A DNA stretch of 64,000 bases from Zonotrichia leucophrys gambelii (GCF_028769735.1 NC_088172.1:67914631-67978630), one strand, 5' to 3'; numbered from the stretch's first letter, positions 46,749-61,939 are shown. The notes: generated by a model from the sequence alone, not told the origin. A program made the numbers and translations.

Positions 46749-48075
46749 AAAGATTAAGAAGAACCTGAAATCACAAAAAAAACAACTCTCAAAGGCATAT
46801 ATTATAAATAGATTAACAGTATCAGCCTAAAGATGAAGAACCTTGTTAAACACTGTCTCACACTATAGATAGTCTGACAATTTGTTTGCATATCTCCTTC
46901 TGTGAAGACAGTTAGCAATTTTTGTAATACTAGACCTTTTATCAAAGCATTAATATACTTACAAAACAGTGAACTCTCTGTATGTTTTTGTACAAATTTC
47001 TGAAATGAAGATGCTGAGTGAGGTAACACAGAGCTTGCCATGAAATGAGAATTTTGTTATAGCTGTCTAACTCCAGCGTATGTAAAACATTTTCTGAAGG
47101 CTCAGCATTAGGTTTTGTGATGAACCATGCACCTCTGATTGTGTGTCCTCACCATGTGCTCCTGTGTTTCAGAGCGGTTACGCCACTGGGTGTGAGCACA
47201 CAATTTGTTCAGGGGTCTCTGGTTTCTGTGTGATCCTGGAGCTCTTACACAGGTGAGCTCAACTCCCCAGTCTGCCACACTTGCTTGAAGAACTTCGGTG
47301 CTAAAAACTTCAGTCAGCCTGACGCTCACATCTACTGTTAGCAGAGGGCAACAGCATCAAATCAGTTCTGACAAATCTAAATGTAGGTTGTTGAACTCTT
47401 ATCAGGTCATGTCTGGTTTTGAACATCCTATATAGGAAGAATGTGTGTGCCTGTTTTGGAAGACTTAGTGCTAAGTATCTTCACTTAAATCCTCCTCCAC
47501 TGGCAATAATCTCCTTCACTTGGGAGTTGGCTGGCATCACTGTGCCAGCTCTTTGTCATTTTTCACCAACTCATGCCTATGAATTTGGGGGCTGCTGGAA
47601 CTAGACAGCCTGGGGTGTTAGACAGCTGGCAAATTATGATTTCTGAGTGTGTTGGAAGAACCTAAATGGTAGAATTATATCTATAAAAAAGTAAAGAAGT
47701 GTGAAAACTTTGGAGAACTTGGGCCAAGTGCTCCAAGTGCTCTACTGAATCAAAACTTTGGCATTCACTTAAAATTTTGTCCCCCAAGTTTTTAGTCAAA
47801 GATTATGGCTTCCTTCCCCAGCCTGACATCTTTCTAAACTTAGAAAACTGTTTCTAATGATCGAATGTATGCCTAATAGGACAAAATTAAAGTTCAGGTT
47901 GGAAGTGGTGTATCTGCTCTCCTATATCTCAGTTTGGTCTGTTGCACTTCCAATTGAAAACATTTAGAATAAGATTCCTGAAACTATTTCTGTGCTAAGA
48001 GTTTGTCACTTCTAGAGATTCTGGTGACACTGTCTTATAGTGAATATCACCCAGATAATACTATGAAGATAGATG

Positions 48076-48100
48076 AAAGAAAGAAAGAAAGGAAGAAAAA
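48076..48100. repeat. GAAA-rich simple repeat
   Basis: Short run of GAAA units followed by A-rich sequence. No function seen. Confidence 0.85.
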
Positions 48101-49942
48101 AATACAGGGTTCTCCCACTTGTTTTGCTGGAAAGATGAGTGCTTGTCTCAGTGTGGGTGAGCAGAGAACTTCATGGAAGTTTCTGTCATCGCTATCTGCA
48201 GTGATGAATGACAATCTTTGTTAAGTGTGCTCTCTGAACTAACTGAAGGGAATCAGCCCTACCATGACAAGACCCTTCTTAACAAGGAGCTACAATTATA
48301 GTGAATATGGGATAACTTTTCACTTGGGTGTAGCTAGTTGAGGTCAACCCTGTCACCTTCATCTCTGGAGGATTTGATGCAGCTAGGGAAGATAAGCTCT
48401 GGTGTGAGAGACGTATGAGTGTAACATTTCACTCTTGTTAATGACACAAAAGTGGGAAATTGGGGTATGCCTTAAGTGCATCTTGATTTAGGGACCCTAG
48501 CTTAAAGAAACCGAACGCTAAAAAAAGCATGACTCTGGATTTGGTCCATACATTCATTCCTTTTAAATACAGCTTGCCTCAGTTGGTGGGGAAGAAGAGC
48601 TGCCTCTTTTCTCCCTGCTCAGTAGGTTGCTCTAGAAGCTGTGAAACTGTTCAGCGCTGCCCTGGGGGAGTGTTATCTTGCTATGGAAATGAATTCATAA
48701 ATTTGACATTTTGCTGGCAGCGACAGGTGGTGTCTGTGAGAGCCTGACTGGCTGCCATCACTTTGCCTGATGGATTGACTCCCATCACTGCTGAGCCAAA
48801 ATTCATTGATTTTGTTCTTGCCCTTCCTTGGGATGACCTTCTCAAGAGGGAGACTGTACTGATTTTATACTTCACCCATCCACACCTTTCAACTCATCCC
48901 TGATCCCTTTTGTTTATTTCCTTTTGCAATAAGTCAGCTTCTTTAATCTCTTCTAATTATAGATTGAAGATAAGGGAGGTAAGTCAATGGGCTGAATAGA
49001 AGAGCAACGTGTACAAACAGAAGCTCTTAGACAGAAGAATCAGAGGTTGTTCCAGCTTCCCATAGTGTGGCACTGATGCATTGTCAGAAACGTTGTCCCC
49101 ATAAAAATCCTTATGAAGAGGAGAAGGTGGGGCTGGGCAGGACAGGGTAGAAGCAAAAACCTTTAGAGTGAATTCAAGATCGAGTCAATTCAAATGTTGG
49201 TGTGTGGTGCTGGGGGGACTGTTACTTCCATTAAAAACAGCAAGAAAAAGTCGATTTAGAAAAAGGGCAGTGCTAAAAACATTGCTTGCAGTTTTAATCA
49301 AGGCTTTTGCCTTTCAGGGTCACCTAGTGGGGATGGTGCAAGAGGGCTTTGCTACCCTCCACAGTAGATACCATGCTACCTTGAACAATTTTAGTCTGGT
49401 AGCCTGACTTTAACCTAAATCAAGGTAAGGAGATGGTCTGAAAGCAGGAAGCATCTGGTGTCTGGGTGCTGACTTGGCAGGAGTACATACAGTGGGAACT
49501 GCAACTCTTTCTCAAGTTTTTCTGGTAGTAGTATGTCTGCTGCTGTGACAGAATCCACGTTTTACCTAGAGACAAATGAATGCTTATAAGAAGGGAGGGT
49601 AAAAAACATGTGAATTAAAAAAGAAATCTATTTTGTCTTTATTTTTTTCCTATTTCTTTAAAAAACACTCAGATTTAGGCAAGTTGTAGCTTAAGTTTTA
49701 CCATCTGTTAAGTGAAAGTAGTGATGCCTGCCAAATCAAGGCTTTAGGTCCTGTGTCTGCCAGGGATCTGAGAACTGACAACGTGCAACTACTATAGCTG
49801 TTGTAACTACACTACAAATAATTTTTAACATATTTTTAAGCACCATATAAAATGTGTTGAGTTTAAGCCTGCCCCAGTCTGGTAAAGTTGCTATTTTGTC
49901 ATATGTCAGAAATTTTTGAAGCAACTTCTTCATGGAACAAGA

Positions 49943-50006
49943 GGGGTAAGGGAGGAGGCCTGGAATGGAGGCTGGGGGGGGGGGGGGAAACCTGGTCAGG
50001 GAGGGG
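49943..50006 (+). other. G-rich tract, G-quadruplex candidate
   Basis: Five G-tracts of three or more on the plus strand: 49943-49946, 49950-49952, a 14-G run at 49974-49987, 49999-50001 and 50003-50006. The central run alone could supply several tetrad strands. Such tracts can form quadruplexes and are also prone to length error in sequencing. Confidence 0.7.
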
Positions 50007-53000
50007 AAGGCAGCACAAGACAGAAGAGAATGAGAGATATAAAACAGAGGGAAAAGGGATCTCTTTCACTCCCCGATGATGGGTTCCTAGTCCTTGACTT
50101 TGGTTAAAAGGAGTTTGTGTGTGCCCTGTAATGGTGCATAGAGAAATATTCGCAAGTCTGGATATGAAGAGCACTGAAGGATGGTGTGTGGGCAAGGAAC
50201 TTTGGGGTGCTGTTACCAGGGAGGAGAGTGCAGCTCCACCTCTTACCATTGAGTTGTAATTGGGGGGATATGGGGGAAGGTGCATGCTTCAATGTGTGTC
50301 CAGAAGGGACAGACAGGGCAGTATGGAGCCTCTCTTCTGCACAGTGTCAGGAAAAATGTTTGTAAGCACACTGTGGGAGAATGGGTGGATGAGAGGAGTC
50401 CTGAGGCTGATGCACCAGAGGGGTTAGGACTCCCAAGGCTCCACTGCCTGTGCTGCTTGTTATTCTGATCTCTGCCAGATGCAGAGGTGCCAAAATCCCC
50501 TGACCAAGGATGTTCTCCTGGGACTGCCAGTTCATTGTTGCACAGTGAGGAGGTGCAAGATGAGACACCTACAGTCAGGAATGCTTTTCCTCACTGAACA
50601 CCCACTGACTGGTCATTTCTGTCACATACTTGCATCCACTGCTGCTTCTTGGTTTGAATCCAGAGCAAAAGGCTGTAGCTCACTTTTTAGTATCTACTGA
50701 GTCTTGCTGACTCAATGATGGTGTAGAGCTGGGAGAGGGATTTCTGTAATCAACTACTTCATTTCAGCACATGGTGGTAATATTTTTCATGTGGCAGTAG
50801 TTTCAGAATTCAAACCCTGCTGATATTCTGCTTTTTCTATTTTTTTTTCTTTTTTTGTTTTTCTTTTTAAAATAATGGCCTGAATCCTTTAATTCTTTGC
50901 TGATAGGATGCTTAGTATGGTACAAAACCAATTTGTTAATGACCAAAGTGTGGTTAGCCAGTTCTTTCAAATCCCCAGCATAGTTCAAGGAGAGCCTAAT
51001 GTTCTACTCAGTAAAATGCTCTGGCTGTATCAGCTTTACCTTCGTTGAAAACCTGTAAACACCATATTGCAGATGTTACATTCAATTCAACACAGTCTGA
51101 AATGATTGACAGCATCTGCTTCACAGAGGCCCAGGACAGAGCTAGCATAAACACTGTGTTACCTTGTGCTCAAAAAACCTCCAGCATGTCACTGGGAACA
51201 TCATTTGAGGGAGCCCATACGGTGTGGAGACTTTGATTGTGTTGTAGCTGCCTTCAGAATGTACTTTTTGTAGCTAAGGGACACAGCATTTCCAGTCTTG
51301 GGGTTTCATTAGATTTCTTGAGCAGCCTGTCTCCTCCCAGCCCAAATATAAAAAGTTCCTCTGACAGCAAAGTTGATAAAACTGGAGAAAGTATATTTCA
51401 GTTTGTGCATTAGAGACAATGAATAACTAGTCAGTTATTTATAATTTATGGTACTTTCTAAAGGAAAAGAGAGAGAAACCTAACTTTTAATTAGAAACTT
51501 TCCAAGGAGAGAAATAGTTGCCTGTTTGCTGGAAGAAAAAAAATTCTGGCTTGTCTACATGGGCAACTGCTAGCAAAGTTTTTCTTTTTTGTGAGAAAAA
51601 GCAATGTAAAATCCTAACTAACAAGCTGATATGGCATTTCAGTATAATGAAACCTGGTGGTTGATGTGCTTGGGTCATCCATACCTGATATTGTTTTTCT
51701 ATTCCATACAAAACCATGGTTAAAAAGTAAAATTATTTGTGTTTGTATGTGGGGCAGTGGGAAAGTTGCAAGGAGGTTGCCTACTTGTCTTCTTGCTTTT
51801 GATGGGGAGAAGAAGGTAGCAGGGGGGGACACAGGAGTTCCTACCACATTCTTCATGGAAGAGTAGAGAAGCCTGGATGTCATGACCCCATCAGCTTGAA
51901 TAGGGGGGATGTGGGATTGGATGGGTGAGTGACTAGCTACATATTCAACAACAGGAGGGGATATTTGAGAGAATTTTTTTTTATAGATGAGATTTTTTTT
52001 TGTTGTAATTATAATTAAAAAAAAAAACCTTTGACCTAGAGAGATGTTTGCCTCCCTGGACATGGGAATAAAGGAGGATAGAGTCCTGCTGGTAGAGGTC
52101 TTCTGCAGAATACTTGTTTTGAAAGAAGAGTCTAGCAGATCCAGTGGATTTTTTGAGTGACTCTGAGCTTTAAAAGAGAGCATTTGCCTTGTGATTCTCT
52201 TGATCATACAGTTCAGCTGAAAATGAATTACCACAGCAAGCTGTAAAGTAGCATGAGCAAACTGGCTGAATGGTATTTGCTGATTTTCCTAAACAAGTAG
52301 AATAGAAATTGTTAGAGCTATGTGTGAGCTGACCTGGAAATACACTGAATGTGGTATGTGGAGGTAAAGTTTGGAAATGAGGAAGAAATTTAATACTTGA
52401 CTGGGGGAAAATAAAGATCTTTAATTACCCAAATTGTTTAGGTAGAAAACTTATTCCCAGATAAAACAAAATGTATAGGTCTTCCTGGCTTCATGGTTAA
52501 AACTGCTGTAAAAAAACAGTTTTACAGCTTCAAGTAAGGGAGTTGAGGGACCATCGGGCCAGGCACTGTGATGCGGGATACTCTGGGTGAAAGAGAGGGA
52601 GAAATGCTCCAGGTCTGATCTGATGATGCTGTATCTGCTGAAATCTTTGGTGCTGATAGCTGAGTGCTTTGATGCAGTTTGAAAGCCCAGCTCCTGCAGC
52701 TCACATGTGCTCCTGGTCATAAGGCGGTTGTGCTCCCTGGGGTGCTGAGAGCCGATTCAGAGAGCTCCAGTGACCTGCACTACTGTGGGAGCACAGCCAA
52801 AATGTGTCTGATAGGGCGCAGAGGGGAAGGAGTCCCCTTGCAGGGTCAGCAGTGCTCCTCATGGGCATGCCTGCATAACCAAAATACATGGCTAGGCACA
52901 CACAGGGTTTCCCTGGGCAAGACAAAAATGCCGTGGGGGCCCCTGTATGGTTGTTGAAATAAATGCTGTTCAGCACCCTGTGAAGACAGAATACCTTCTC

Positions 53001-56000
53001 TGGGTCTCAGAAAATTGTCACCAGCCATCACTACTTAGGTGATGCATTGCTTCCTCTCTCTCTCCATCACAGAGCATTTTGGCTTTTTAGAGCAGAGATT
53101 GCACTTTGTGTCAGCCTGATGGAAAGGTGAGCTGTTTATCAGAGGAACTAATTCTCGAGATTTCATTCTGTCCTGTGTGAGACAGTAAACTTAAGAGTGT
53201 AGAAATCAGGTAGGCTTTTGCTAGAGGAAGAATCCCTAGTTTCAGCTCTGTGGGTTGAGTTTTGTTTGTTTTGCCCAGTGGTTTTTTGTTATCTTTATTG
53301 CATTGCCTCAGTGGAATACACCTATAGGCTCTGCGTGTGCAGGAATATCTGTATATGCTTGCAGCAAGATTCATGACAGGCATTCTAATAATTTTAGGGT
53401 GCTCTGGTCATTTAGATCCATTTGAGGTAGTCAAGAATGTGTTATTTGTCACTTGGAAAAATTCTCCTCTGTGAAAAGTTATCTTGCTGGCAGGTGAGGT
53501 TGCCAGAGTAAACATACATCCTAACTTGCTCATCTTTTTTCCCCCCCGAAAAACCAACCCTGAGTGGCACATAAAAGGTACTTGAAACTTCAAAGACCTC
53601 ATCTGCATAGTTAAACTGACCTTTGTTTTGCTTTATGATGCTAAAGCAGGGAAGGCAGAAGAATTTTACATGGAGAATCTGTCCTGCAAAGTTTTAAATT
53701 AATCCAGACTGCTCAGAGGCAGGATAAACAACCAATTGTTTTGTATACAATAGATGCATTCAACAGGATGTAATTAACAGCATTTTGAGGGGAAGAAAAT
53801 AAAATCTTCAAAACTATATAAGTCACCTATTACATTAGGTTGATCATTGGAAGATTGTGTAATACTTGGATTTTTGCTTTGTTTCTCTAACAGCAGTTTT
53901 CTGGCTAGAAAATGGACAAAAATAACCATGAGGATAACATCAACTCTGAATTTGCATGTGTAAATTGAGACTTTCCTCACCTCTGTCTCAGCTCCCCAAA
54001 TATATATACATCCACTGTCTCTCTCCTTGCCCCCAGCTGTATTTGTCTGGAGGTACCAGTTGCAAAGAAGCTATGGGAATCCATTTCTAATTCTGCCAGG
54101 CAGCAGGAGGAGAATTAGCATAGTGACTTTCGTTATGGGAAGCAGGAGGCACTGAGGATCTGGATCCAGAATTAGACGTTTCAGTGAACCTGTATAACAA
54201 ATGGAGGGCCCCAGAGATTTACAGCTGTCTAGTGATAAATTGCTCTCCCAGTTTTTTTCTCAGCAGTTTTGGACTGTAGTTTCAATCTAACACAACAAAA
54301 TAAGTTAGCTGGAGTCAAGCAGATGCCTTTGAGTTAGGCATGCAGGGATGTGGGAAGGGCTGCAGAAGCTGGGCAGTGTGACCCTGGAGCAGCTGCAGCC
54401 ATGGATGTGTGCCCTGGGAGGGTGCTGAGCACAGGCAGCTGTGACTGAGGTGAGGTCAGTCTGTGAGTCCTTCTGCCAGCAAGAACATGAGGTCTGTCAG
54501 AATGAGGTCTTGCTTTGCCCATCTGGGGACCTGCAGCTCTAAGCATTGCTCCCACTTCTCTCTCTGGTCACAGATAATTCCCAAGGTCTTTGTTCCCCTT
54601 TCACCAGCTGCAAAGTGAGGAAAATATCATTAGCTTGTCTCACAGGCCTGGAAGATAAATTCATTAATATTTGTGAAACGTCAGATACCATAGTGATGAG
54701 TGCCACACAAAAGCCCATGAGGAAATTAATGATTAGGTATTCAGAGCAGGGAATGGATGTTATGCAGTAAATAAGGTGAGACTACAGGTTGAATGAAGAG
54801 GATGAAAAGAAATATTGAATAGCAAATTTAGTCCCAGAGCAACATCCAGCTTGTGCACTGATTGAAGGAAGGGTTGTTAGAAACTTCCTATTTATAATTG
54901 CATAATAAAAATGGTATTGTTCACATGTATACCAGAGGTCTAAAGTAAGGTCACATGTAGAGCATTAAATGTAACATTTTCCTAATATTTGATAGTTTAT
55001 TCTGTATCCAAACTTTGTTTTAATGCATCTCTTCAGTTTTTAACCTAGTTCATTTTGGGAAAGTAATAATATTTCCTGAACAAAATATATTAGGAACTGA
55101 TATTTCATTCCATATGTATTTTGGGATGAAAAACATGGTACATGGAGAAAACATGTTGCCCTATAACAGTAGTGAAAATTGATTTGAATATGTAGTGAAG
55201 TGAAAATTATGTCATCACATGCCCTTCCAGTAACAAGGAACAGGATAATCTGTCAAAGAACCAGACTATTTAAACAGACTAGAAGTAAATTCCCTGCTGG
55301 TAACCACAACCTTGAATTTAGCACCAAAGGAGTTTAATTGCTGTAATCTGAGTGTCAAAAGTTGACACTTACTAGGCAAAGATTATTCTTATTACACAAG
55401 AGGAAAATCAGCTATTCATGCATGTTATAAAGAAAGAAAAACCTGGTTATGTTCTGTTTGCTGGGTAGGATAGATAATTGTGGTGCTGCCAGTTTCCATC
55501 TCTTATTCCTATGGATGGGATCCATATGTACATCCACTACAAACGGCTAACCTCTCTTTGTCACAACAGTCATTCCAGTTAACAAATTTAACAAGCCAGC
55601 TTCCTTTTGGAAAGGGTATTATATCTAGATAAATAGCGTCTGGATGCACTATTGAATTACTTTCCTTAATGTTTTTTAACAGTATGTTTGCTGGAGAGTA
55701 CTTGACCAGCTATGGCAGCAAATATTTTTTGTTGAATAAATTTGACAAATAGTGGTGAAATGTGCCTAATATTTGATGAATGTAGTTTGGCAGGCCCCTC
55801 TTCCTTAGTAGATTTTTAAAGCCTTTTAATTCACTTGGAATGATTCCATTCTCTTTATTCCTTTTCTGATAAGTGCATTTATAGGTTATAATAAATAAAT
55901 CAATCAAGCAATCCTAGCTTTATTCCTTCATCTTTACCATAATTGTCTTCTGAACCTGTTTCTTCTTCCCCACTTGTGCTTTCCTCTCTGAACTCCATGC

Positions 56001-59000
56001 CATGTTTGCTCTCTCCTCTTGTATTTTTAATATTCTTCATTTCTTCCCTTTTTTCAAATTCTTCGTCCCTTTGTAAAACCAGTGACTCTTATCTCTGATG
56101 AGCTTATTTTGGAAAGGTGCCATGTACTTCAAAAGTGTTAACCACTAGGAAATAATGGTGTTGGCAGTAGTCAGGAGCTGTATTTAGATGTGAAATCACT
56201 CCTTTCACTGCAGGCTTCTGGTGAAGAAGGACAGTGAGGTCTTCATGATGGTCATGAGCTTCTTGGATATGTTACAATACTGCTTTGACTGGGTGAAATC
56301 ACAACCAAATTCTCTGTTTTGGTTTATATACATACAGTGTATTTTCCAGTCTCCACACCCATCTGCTTCCAATCCCTCTTGAGTGGGAAGCTACAAGTAG
56401 TTGTCAGTTTGTGCCCTAATGTGATGGGGACAGCTCCAGTTTTACCTCCTCCTCATATTTAAGTGTGTTTTGCTGTCCCTTTAAATGCTCAGTGTTCCTT
56501 ACTCCTGCTCAGCAGGGAGCTTCCTCAAGCTACAGCGCTGTTTCAACACCATTGGATCCTTGCCTTGGTGGTCTGGAAAACACCGGCAGCAAGTGATAAA
56601 ACCCCAAGTGGTCTCCACTTGGTGGCTTGACTTGAGAAACATCTGAACAGCAAGACAAGTCCTGAAGCACTCCTGCCAGAAATGCTGGGGAAACGAGAGG
56701 GCTTTGTTTTCATGCCAGTATGGTTTTCTTGCCAGTGACAAAAAGTTAGAAATGTTTCTTCTAGTTGGTTCATTTTTAATTGGCAAACTTAGTCTCTGCA
56801 AAAATCAGAAGCAATTGTCCAGGTAAAATGTGTATCTAATTTGCTACATGGGTCTTCAAGCTGTGTTGCCCTTTACTTTAATCCTGTGTTTAAAAAGTGT
56901 TTTCAGCTCTTTTGTTTCACTCTATCTTTTGCAGGTAATTAGCGATTGCTTTTATTCCCACAGAGGTGAGGAAAGAGGTCAAAGCTGGTGCCATTGAGCT
57001 GAGTAAATTCTCTTGCTGAGATTAGGGTAGAGCTGGGATCGAGCTGCTCTAAGTCCCCAGGTGCCAAGTCAGTCTTTTGCTCACAACCTTGTTTTCTTGC
57101 CAGGGGTGAGACACTTCATGGGTCAGGCCCATCTCTAGGATTTGTCTTTAGTGCTGGCAGCTATTGCTGCTGACAGCGGGACAGGAGCTGCCCTGCTGCT
57201 GCTGCCAGTGCAGAGTGGATGTAAAAAAAACCTGTGCTTCAGCGTAGCCTCCTTCCAGAAAAACAGCATCTATAAAGATTTGGTAAAGTTTAAGCCCTGT
57301 CAGTGCCTCACCTTAAAAACTTTGTGAGAGAGCTAGCATGGTGTTCGTGGGAAAAATTTTCTGGATGAGGAATCTGAATTTTTTTCATTTCACTTCCTTA
57401 GTTGAGCATAAGCCCTGTACAGTGCTGGGCAGCTGACAGGCACCCAATTGCTCATATCCATGATTGCCCTGTGCAGGGGATAGTGATTTTTTTTTTTTTC
57501 AGCTGGTTTTCTTTTATTATTCACTTAGTAGCTGTAGTTATTCCCCTAGGCTGATGCATCCTTGTAATTTATGAAAGAGTGAATAAGAAAGAAAACACTT
57601 TCTGTTGTCTGAAGACATATTGATATCCACTGACTGACTCAAGTTTAGGCTGCAATCAAAACAAAAGCTTGTTGTTTTGGTTTGATTTCTTTGTAAAACT
57701 AAGGTTGTTAGATTTAGACACAGCTCCTACTGTTCTTGCTTTGTAGAAGTATGGCAAAGGCTTTCTTCTTTTCTTTTTCTTTTTTCCTCACACTGTTATA
57801 CTGATAATTTTCTGTAGAGCAGAGAAATAGCTAGTCTGGTTATTTTAATATTTTTTTCTGCCTGGACTGATTGGGTGTTGATTTTATATAGTTAGTCATT
57901 ACTAATACATGCAATCCATATCTAATATTGTTAACACAAATTTGCACAAAGTGAAATAGAAAATATAGTTTTGCATTGATTTAAAACTTGCTATATAAAG
58001 GGAGCTACTTTTATCTGATATTTAAGAATGATGTGAGAAAACTGCCAAGTTTGAAATCAAGACAAACATATTAAGGTAAACACTTCTTTCCCCTAATCTC
58101 TATGGCCTCTAAGAAACAGGAGGAGAGTACGATTTTATTTGTGGGTGAAAGTGAAAAATTTCTAGGAAGCTGAACATGACAAGAGCACACACAGTGGACA
58201 GTCTGAAACCTGCAGTTATCTGCCTATAGTTATCGTAAGTGTCATGTATGTGTGATAAAGGTCCATAACATTTTGCAGAAGTGCCTATTATGCACCTGTT
58301 ATGATTTTGCTGTTTATAGTGCCGATTCCTCATATGGTGCTTAGGCCTTTAAAGATAATATGGATGAAATCAGTTTTCTGTGTTGAAACACACCATCACT
58401 TCAAGTGAGTTGCTAGGCATGGTCTCTACAGACAAATCATGAGTTTCAGAAGGTTTTTTGGTTTTTTTCTTTTAAATATTAGCATTTTCTTTCAGATACA
58501 AAATCAATCTCCTGATTATTCTTTCTTTACAACTAAGTAGTCTAGAATTTTTGTTGGTAGTGTTTTATTTCCGAAACTTTCATTACAGTAGAGCACACAG
58601 CACACAGACTTGACTGGTGCACAGAACAAAAAATATACTATAGCCCTTTGTGCTCTAACACCAATGTTTTAGGTGTTTGCTGCAGGGGAATCTACAAAAA
58701 TCTCTTACCAAAGGCTTTTATGCTCTGGAGATGATCCAGTAGTGACAATTTTGTTTTATACGTTTTGGGAGGTGGGACAAAAATTCAACATTTCTTCCTT
58801 TGCTTACAAATAACTTTACCATTTTTGGAATTCTCTAAGTAGAATTGGTTTTGATAGTAATACTCTCTAAAAGAGTAATGGAAATGCAATAGTGCAAAAG
58901 TCACTCCTTTAAAAAACAAACAAAAACCCAACAATAACCTCCCCAAAAACAGACCCTGAAAAGGAATTTGGGGTCCTTTGCTTTGTACTTGAAGATCAGG

Positions 59001-61939
59001 CAGCAGTATGAGTGGGGAAGGGGAAAGTTCAGACTCATGATGTGCCTTGGGGTCGTGAACCCACGTCCTATTCTCTTAAGAGAGTCCTAATACCTTGGCT
59101 ATAAATTATTCTGGGTCATTATAATTTGCTAACAATATCTTCAGATTCTGGGGTCCACAGAAGAGCTATTCTCCCAGAGGGTTCATTTCAGTCACTACCC
59201 TGCTCCATGAATATTTGTTGCATATCACAAAGGTGAAGTGCTTTGCAGAGGAGTTCCATAGGCAGTTTCTAGACCCTTTGTGACTCAAAAAGTCTCTCTA
59301 ATGATCTATCAAGTGGAATTTTCATACAATTTGTTATTTTATCATTTAGGTCAAATCTTGGCTTTAAAAATCTTTGATTATGCACATTATCCAGCTGGTT
59401 GAGTGGAAGTGGATGAACAACACTGGAATCAACCATCTTGGGGAGCGAGTGCTGTTTTTAATTGAAAGAATGAAACTGCAAATGAATCTCCATAACTATG
59501 ATTTTTGGAGTACTTTAACTATTGATTGAAGTACAAAAGAGATGACATGCTGAAGTGCTGTGTCTCTCCTCTGCCCTTTTCATTTTGAAGGAAGGTGGCA
59601 GTCAGCACTGTAGGCTTGCAAGAATCAATCTGATGGTGTTGCAAAGGAAGTGTGCTCAAGACTGAATCCCTCCATTCTCCATCTGCTTTTCCTCTTGATT
59701 GACTCCAAGATGGTAAAAAATTAACCACATACTGAGTCACTTGGTCTTGCCAAAAATGGCATCCTCTGCACAAAGAAATGCAACTCTTAGGTCTCTGGGG
59801 AACTTTGATGTGGAAAAGAGTTGTACCTCTAAAGTTGATGACAGCAAGATAAGTAATCCAAGGACTTCGGTTCTGGACTTTTAAATCCCACTTTAATCCT
59901 ACTTCCAAATATAGAATCCTTTTGTGGATTTGGGCTTAAGTAATTTCTACCAGGAAGGACAGTTCAACACTGAAATTGATTTTATTTAACAAGGTTGTGT
60001 AATTTCAATTATCAGATGTTTTTTAACTTGTATTAGAGGTCTGTCATGATGGATTTATATAAAGTAGACTGTCTTGGAGCAGGGGTTGAACAAGACAGGA
60101 ACTTAAAGTCACTTCTAGCCCTACTTTCTGGAATCTACACTTAGAAAAATTATAAGCTGTTCTTCTGTTCTGGCATGAATGCCCTGTGGTTGGCATGTTT
60201 CTGTGGAATGTAAGTTGAAAATGAAGAAAATCTGCTGAGCATTAGTGTTGGTCTCTCAAGATTTGAAGTCATAAAGTAAGCATGCAAGGCTGTCATAAAA
60301 TTGATCTGAAGACTCTATTTCACTGTTTACTGCAGGACACATGTTCCATCCTGATTTATATGCTATGAAGTTATGCTTAGGTGTATTCCATCCTCTGGAG
60401 CAAAGCCACTGAGACCAATTAAGTTCTTTGGAATAATGAAGGCACAAATGGGAGTGGTATTTGACTCATTGACTTCTCCAGGACTGCATAAATATGAATT
60501 GGGAATGGTTTTGTTCATACAAATGTGGTTGGATCCAATACTTAAGTGCATATGTAGCTGAATACAAAAATACTGTGTGAGATCAGTAGGCTAGGAGTGA
60601 CTACTGTAGAACTAACAAAAAATACTGTTACAGTGCCCATTGTCTGGAGAAAAAGCTTATCAGGTTTGCTTGCTTTTTGTCCTGCAATATATGGTCTTAA
60701 CTAAATATTATGGAGTTAATTTCAAATGTGTCTCCCTCAGCATACTTCCTTAAAATGCTGTGAAAGAAAATCTTTTATTTAATAAGTGGCTGTGGTCCAC
60801 AAGTTCTTTAGAGTGAGAATGAAAGTACAAAAATTTTGGACTACCTGTCCAAGAGAAGAGTTGAAAGGCAAACTGTTGGTAATGGTATAGTCAGCACTAA
60901 TTAGATTGGAGTATTGCCTACTGTCCTTAAACTGTAGCACTGCTGCCTTGTTTTTGCCAGGTATCAGAAACTGAGAAGTGTTTAGCCTGGTCAGCAACTG
61001 ATTTGATAGATAAAGGTGCATTTGTGACTTAGTAGGCAGTACTCTAAATTAGAAAATGTGATTTGGGTCATTTGAATTCTGCTGCTAGTTACTAATAAGG
61101 AAAGAACTTGTTTGTGACCATTTTAGTTGCTAGAAATTCATGCCAGTCTTTGTAAAGTTGTTTTGTTGTCTTGAAAATTTAGAGAACTGATTAAAAATTA
61201 GTTCATACACAAATACACACATTTTAAAACAGGGACATAGATGACTCTTTTTGTATACCAGTGAGCTAACATAGGTGTTTGAGTTGCTGTGAGATATGCT
61301 TCTGCTATCATTCCCTATCTTGTACAGGGCAAGATTGAGACTATTAACAGCTTTAAAATTTCAGGATGTGTTTCCTAAAGATAAATTCTTGAGATATGCT
61401 GACTATTATTGCCTTCCATTTTAATTGACTATAAAAAGTAATATAATTATTTAAAAGTGGAACCATTTTTCTCCTACAGTGGAATTCAAATAGCTAAATA
61501 GTCTTCCCATCTCTCTGTGGCAGATTGATCCTGGCTGGGCAATAGATGCCCACCAGAGCTGCTCTATCACTTATCTGGATTAAAGGTGTGACTATTACTC
61601 CTTTCTTCTTAGGCAAATTGTATCCACTTCCCAAGATTGCACAAAATCTGTTACTGGGTTACAGAGACGATGCTGAAAATGATGTGCGTTCTTGCACAGA
61701 AAAGCCAACAGGAGACTGAGAGGTTGAAGCAGGGAAATAGATTTATTTGTTATCCAGAGAGCCTCCTGGCCAATGCAAGGTAATCCACTACTCATTTTCT
61801 TATACTTTGTTTCATCTAAATTTAGCCACCCCCAAACCATGGGATTTCTGCCGTTTTGCTGGAGGACTATAACAGGTTAATACATCTCGCATAGAAGTTT
61901 TTCATGGTGTTCAGTGTAAATTATTTCACAGATGAAATA

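Larger units (their letters stand above)
45466..61939. other. Long AT-rich non-coding stretch, no gene seen
   Basis: About 16.5 kb without a recognised gene, RNA or transposon. GC content rises locally at 49940-50290, 52540-52960 and 54330-54560. The longest frame in the window, 51614-52234 minus (206 aa), runs through A/T homopolymers encoding Phe- and Lys-rich runs and matches no family I know. Local repeats and a G-quadruplex candidate are listed separately. Confidence 0.5.

Noticed and set aside
51614..52234. 206-aa minus-strand open frame, the longest in the window
   Set aside because: It translates A/T homopolymers into Phe and Lys runs, has no domain or signal I recognise, and has overlapping frames on the other strand. 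Probably chance.
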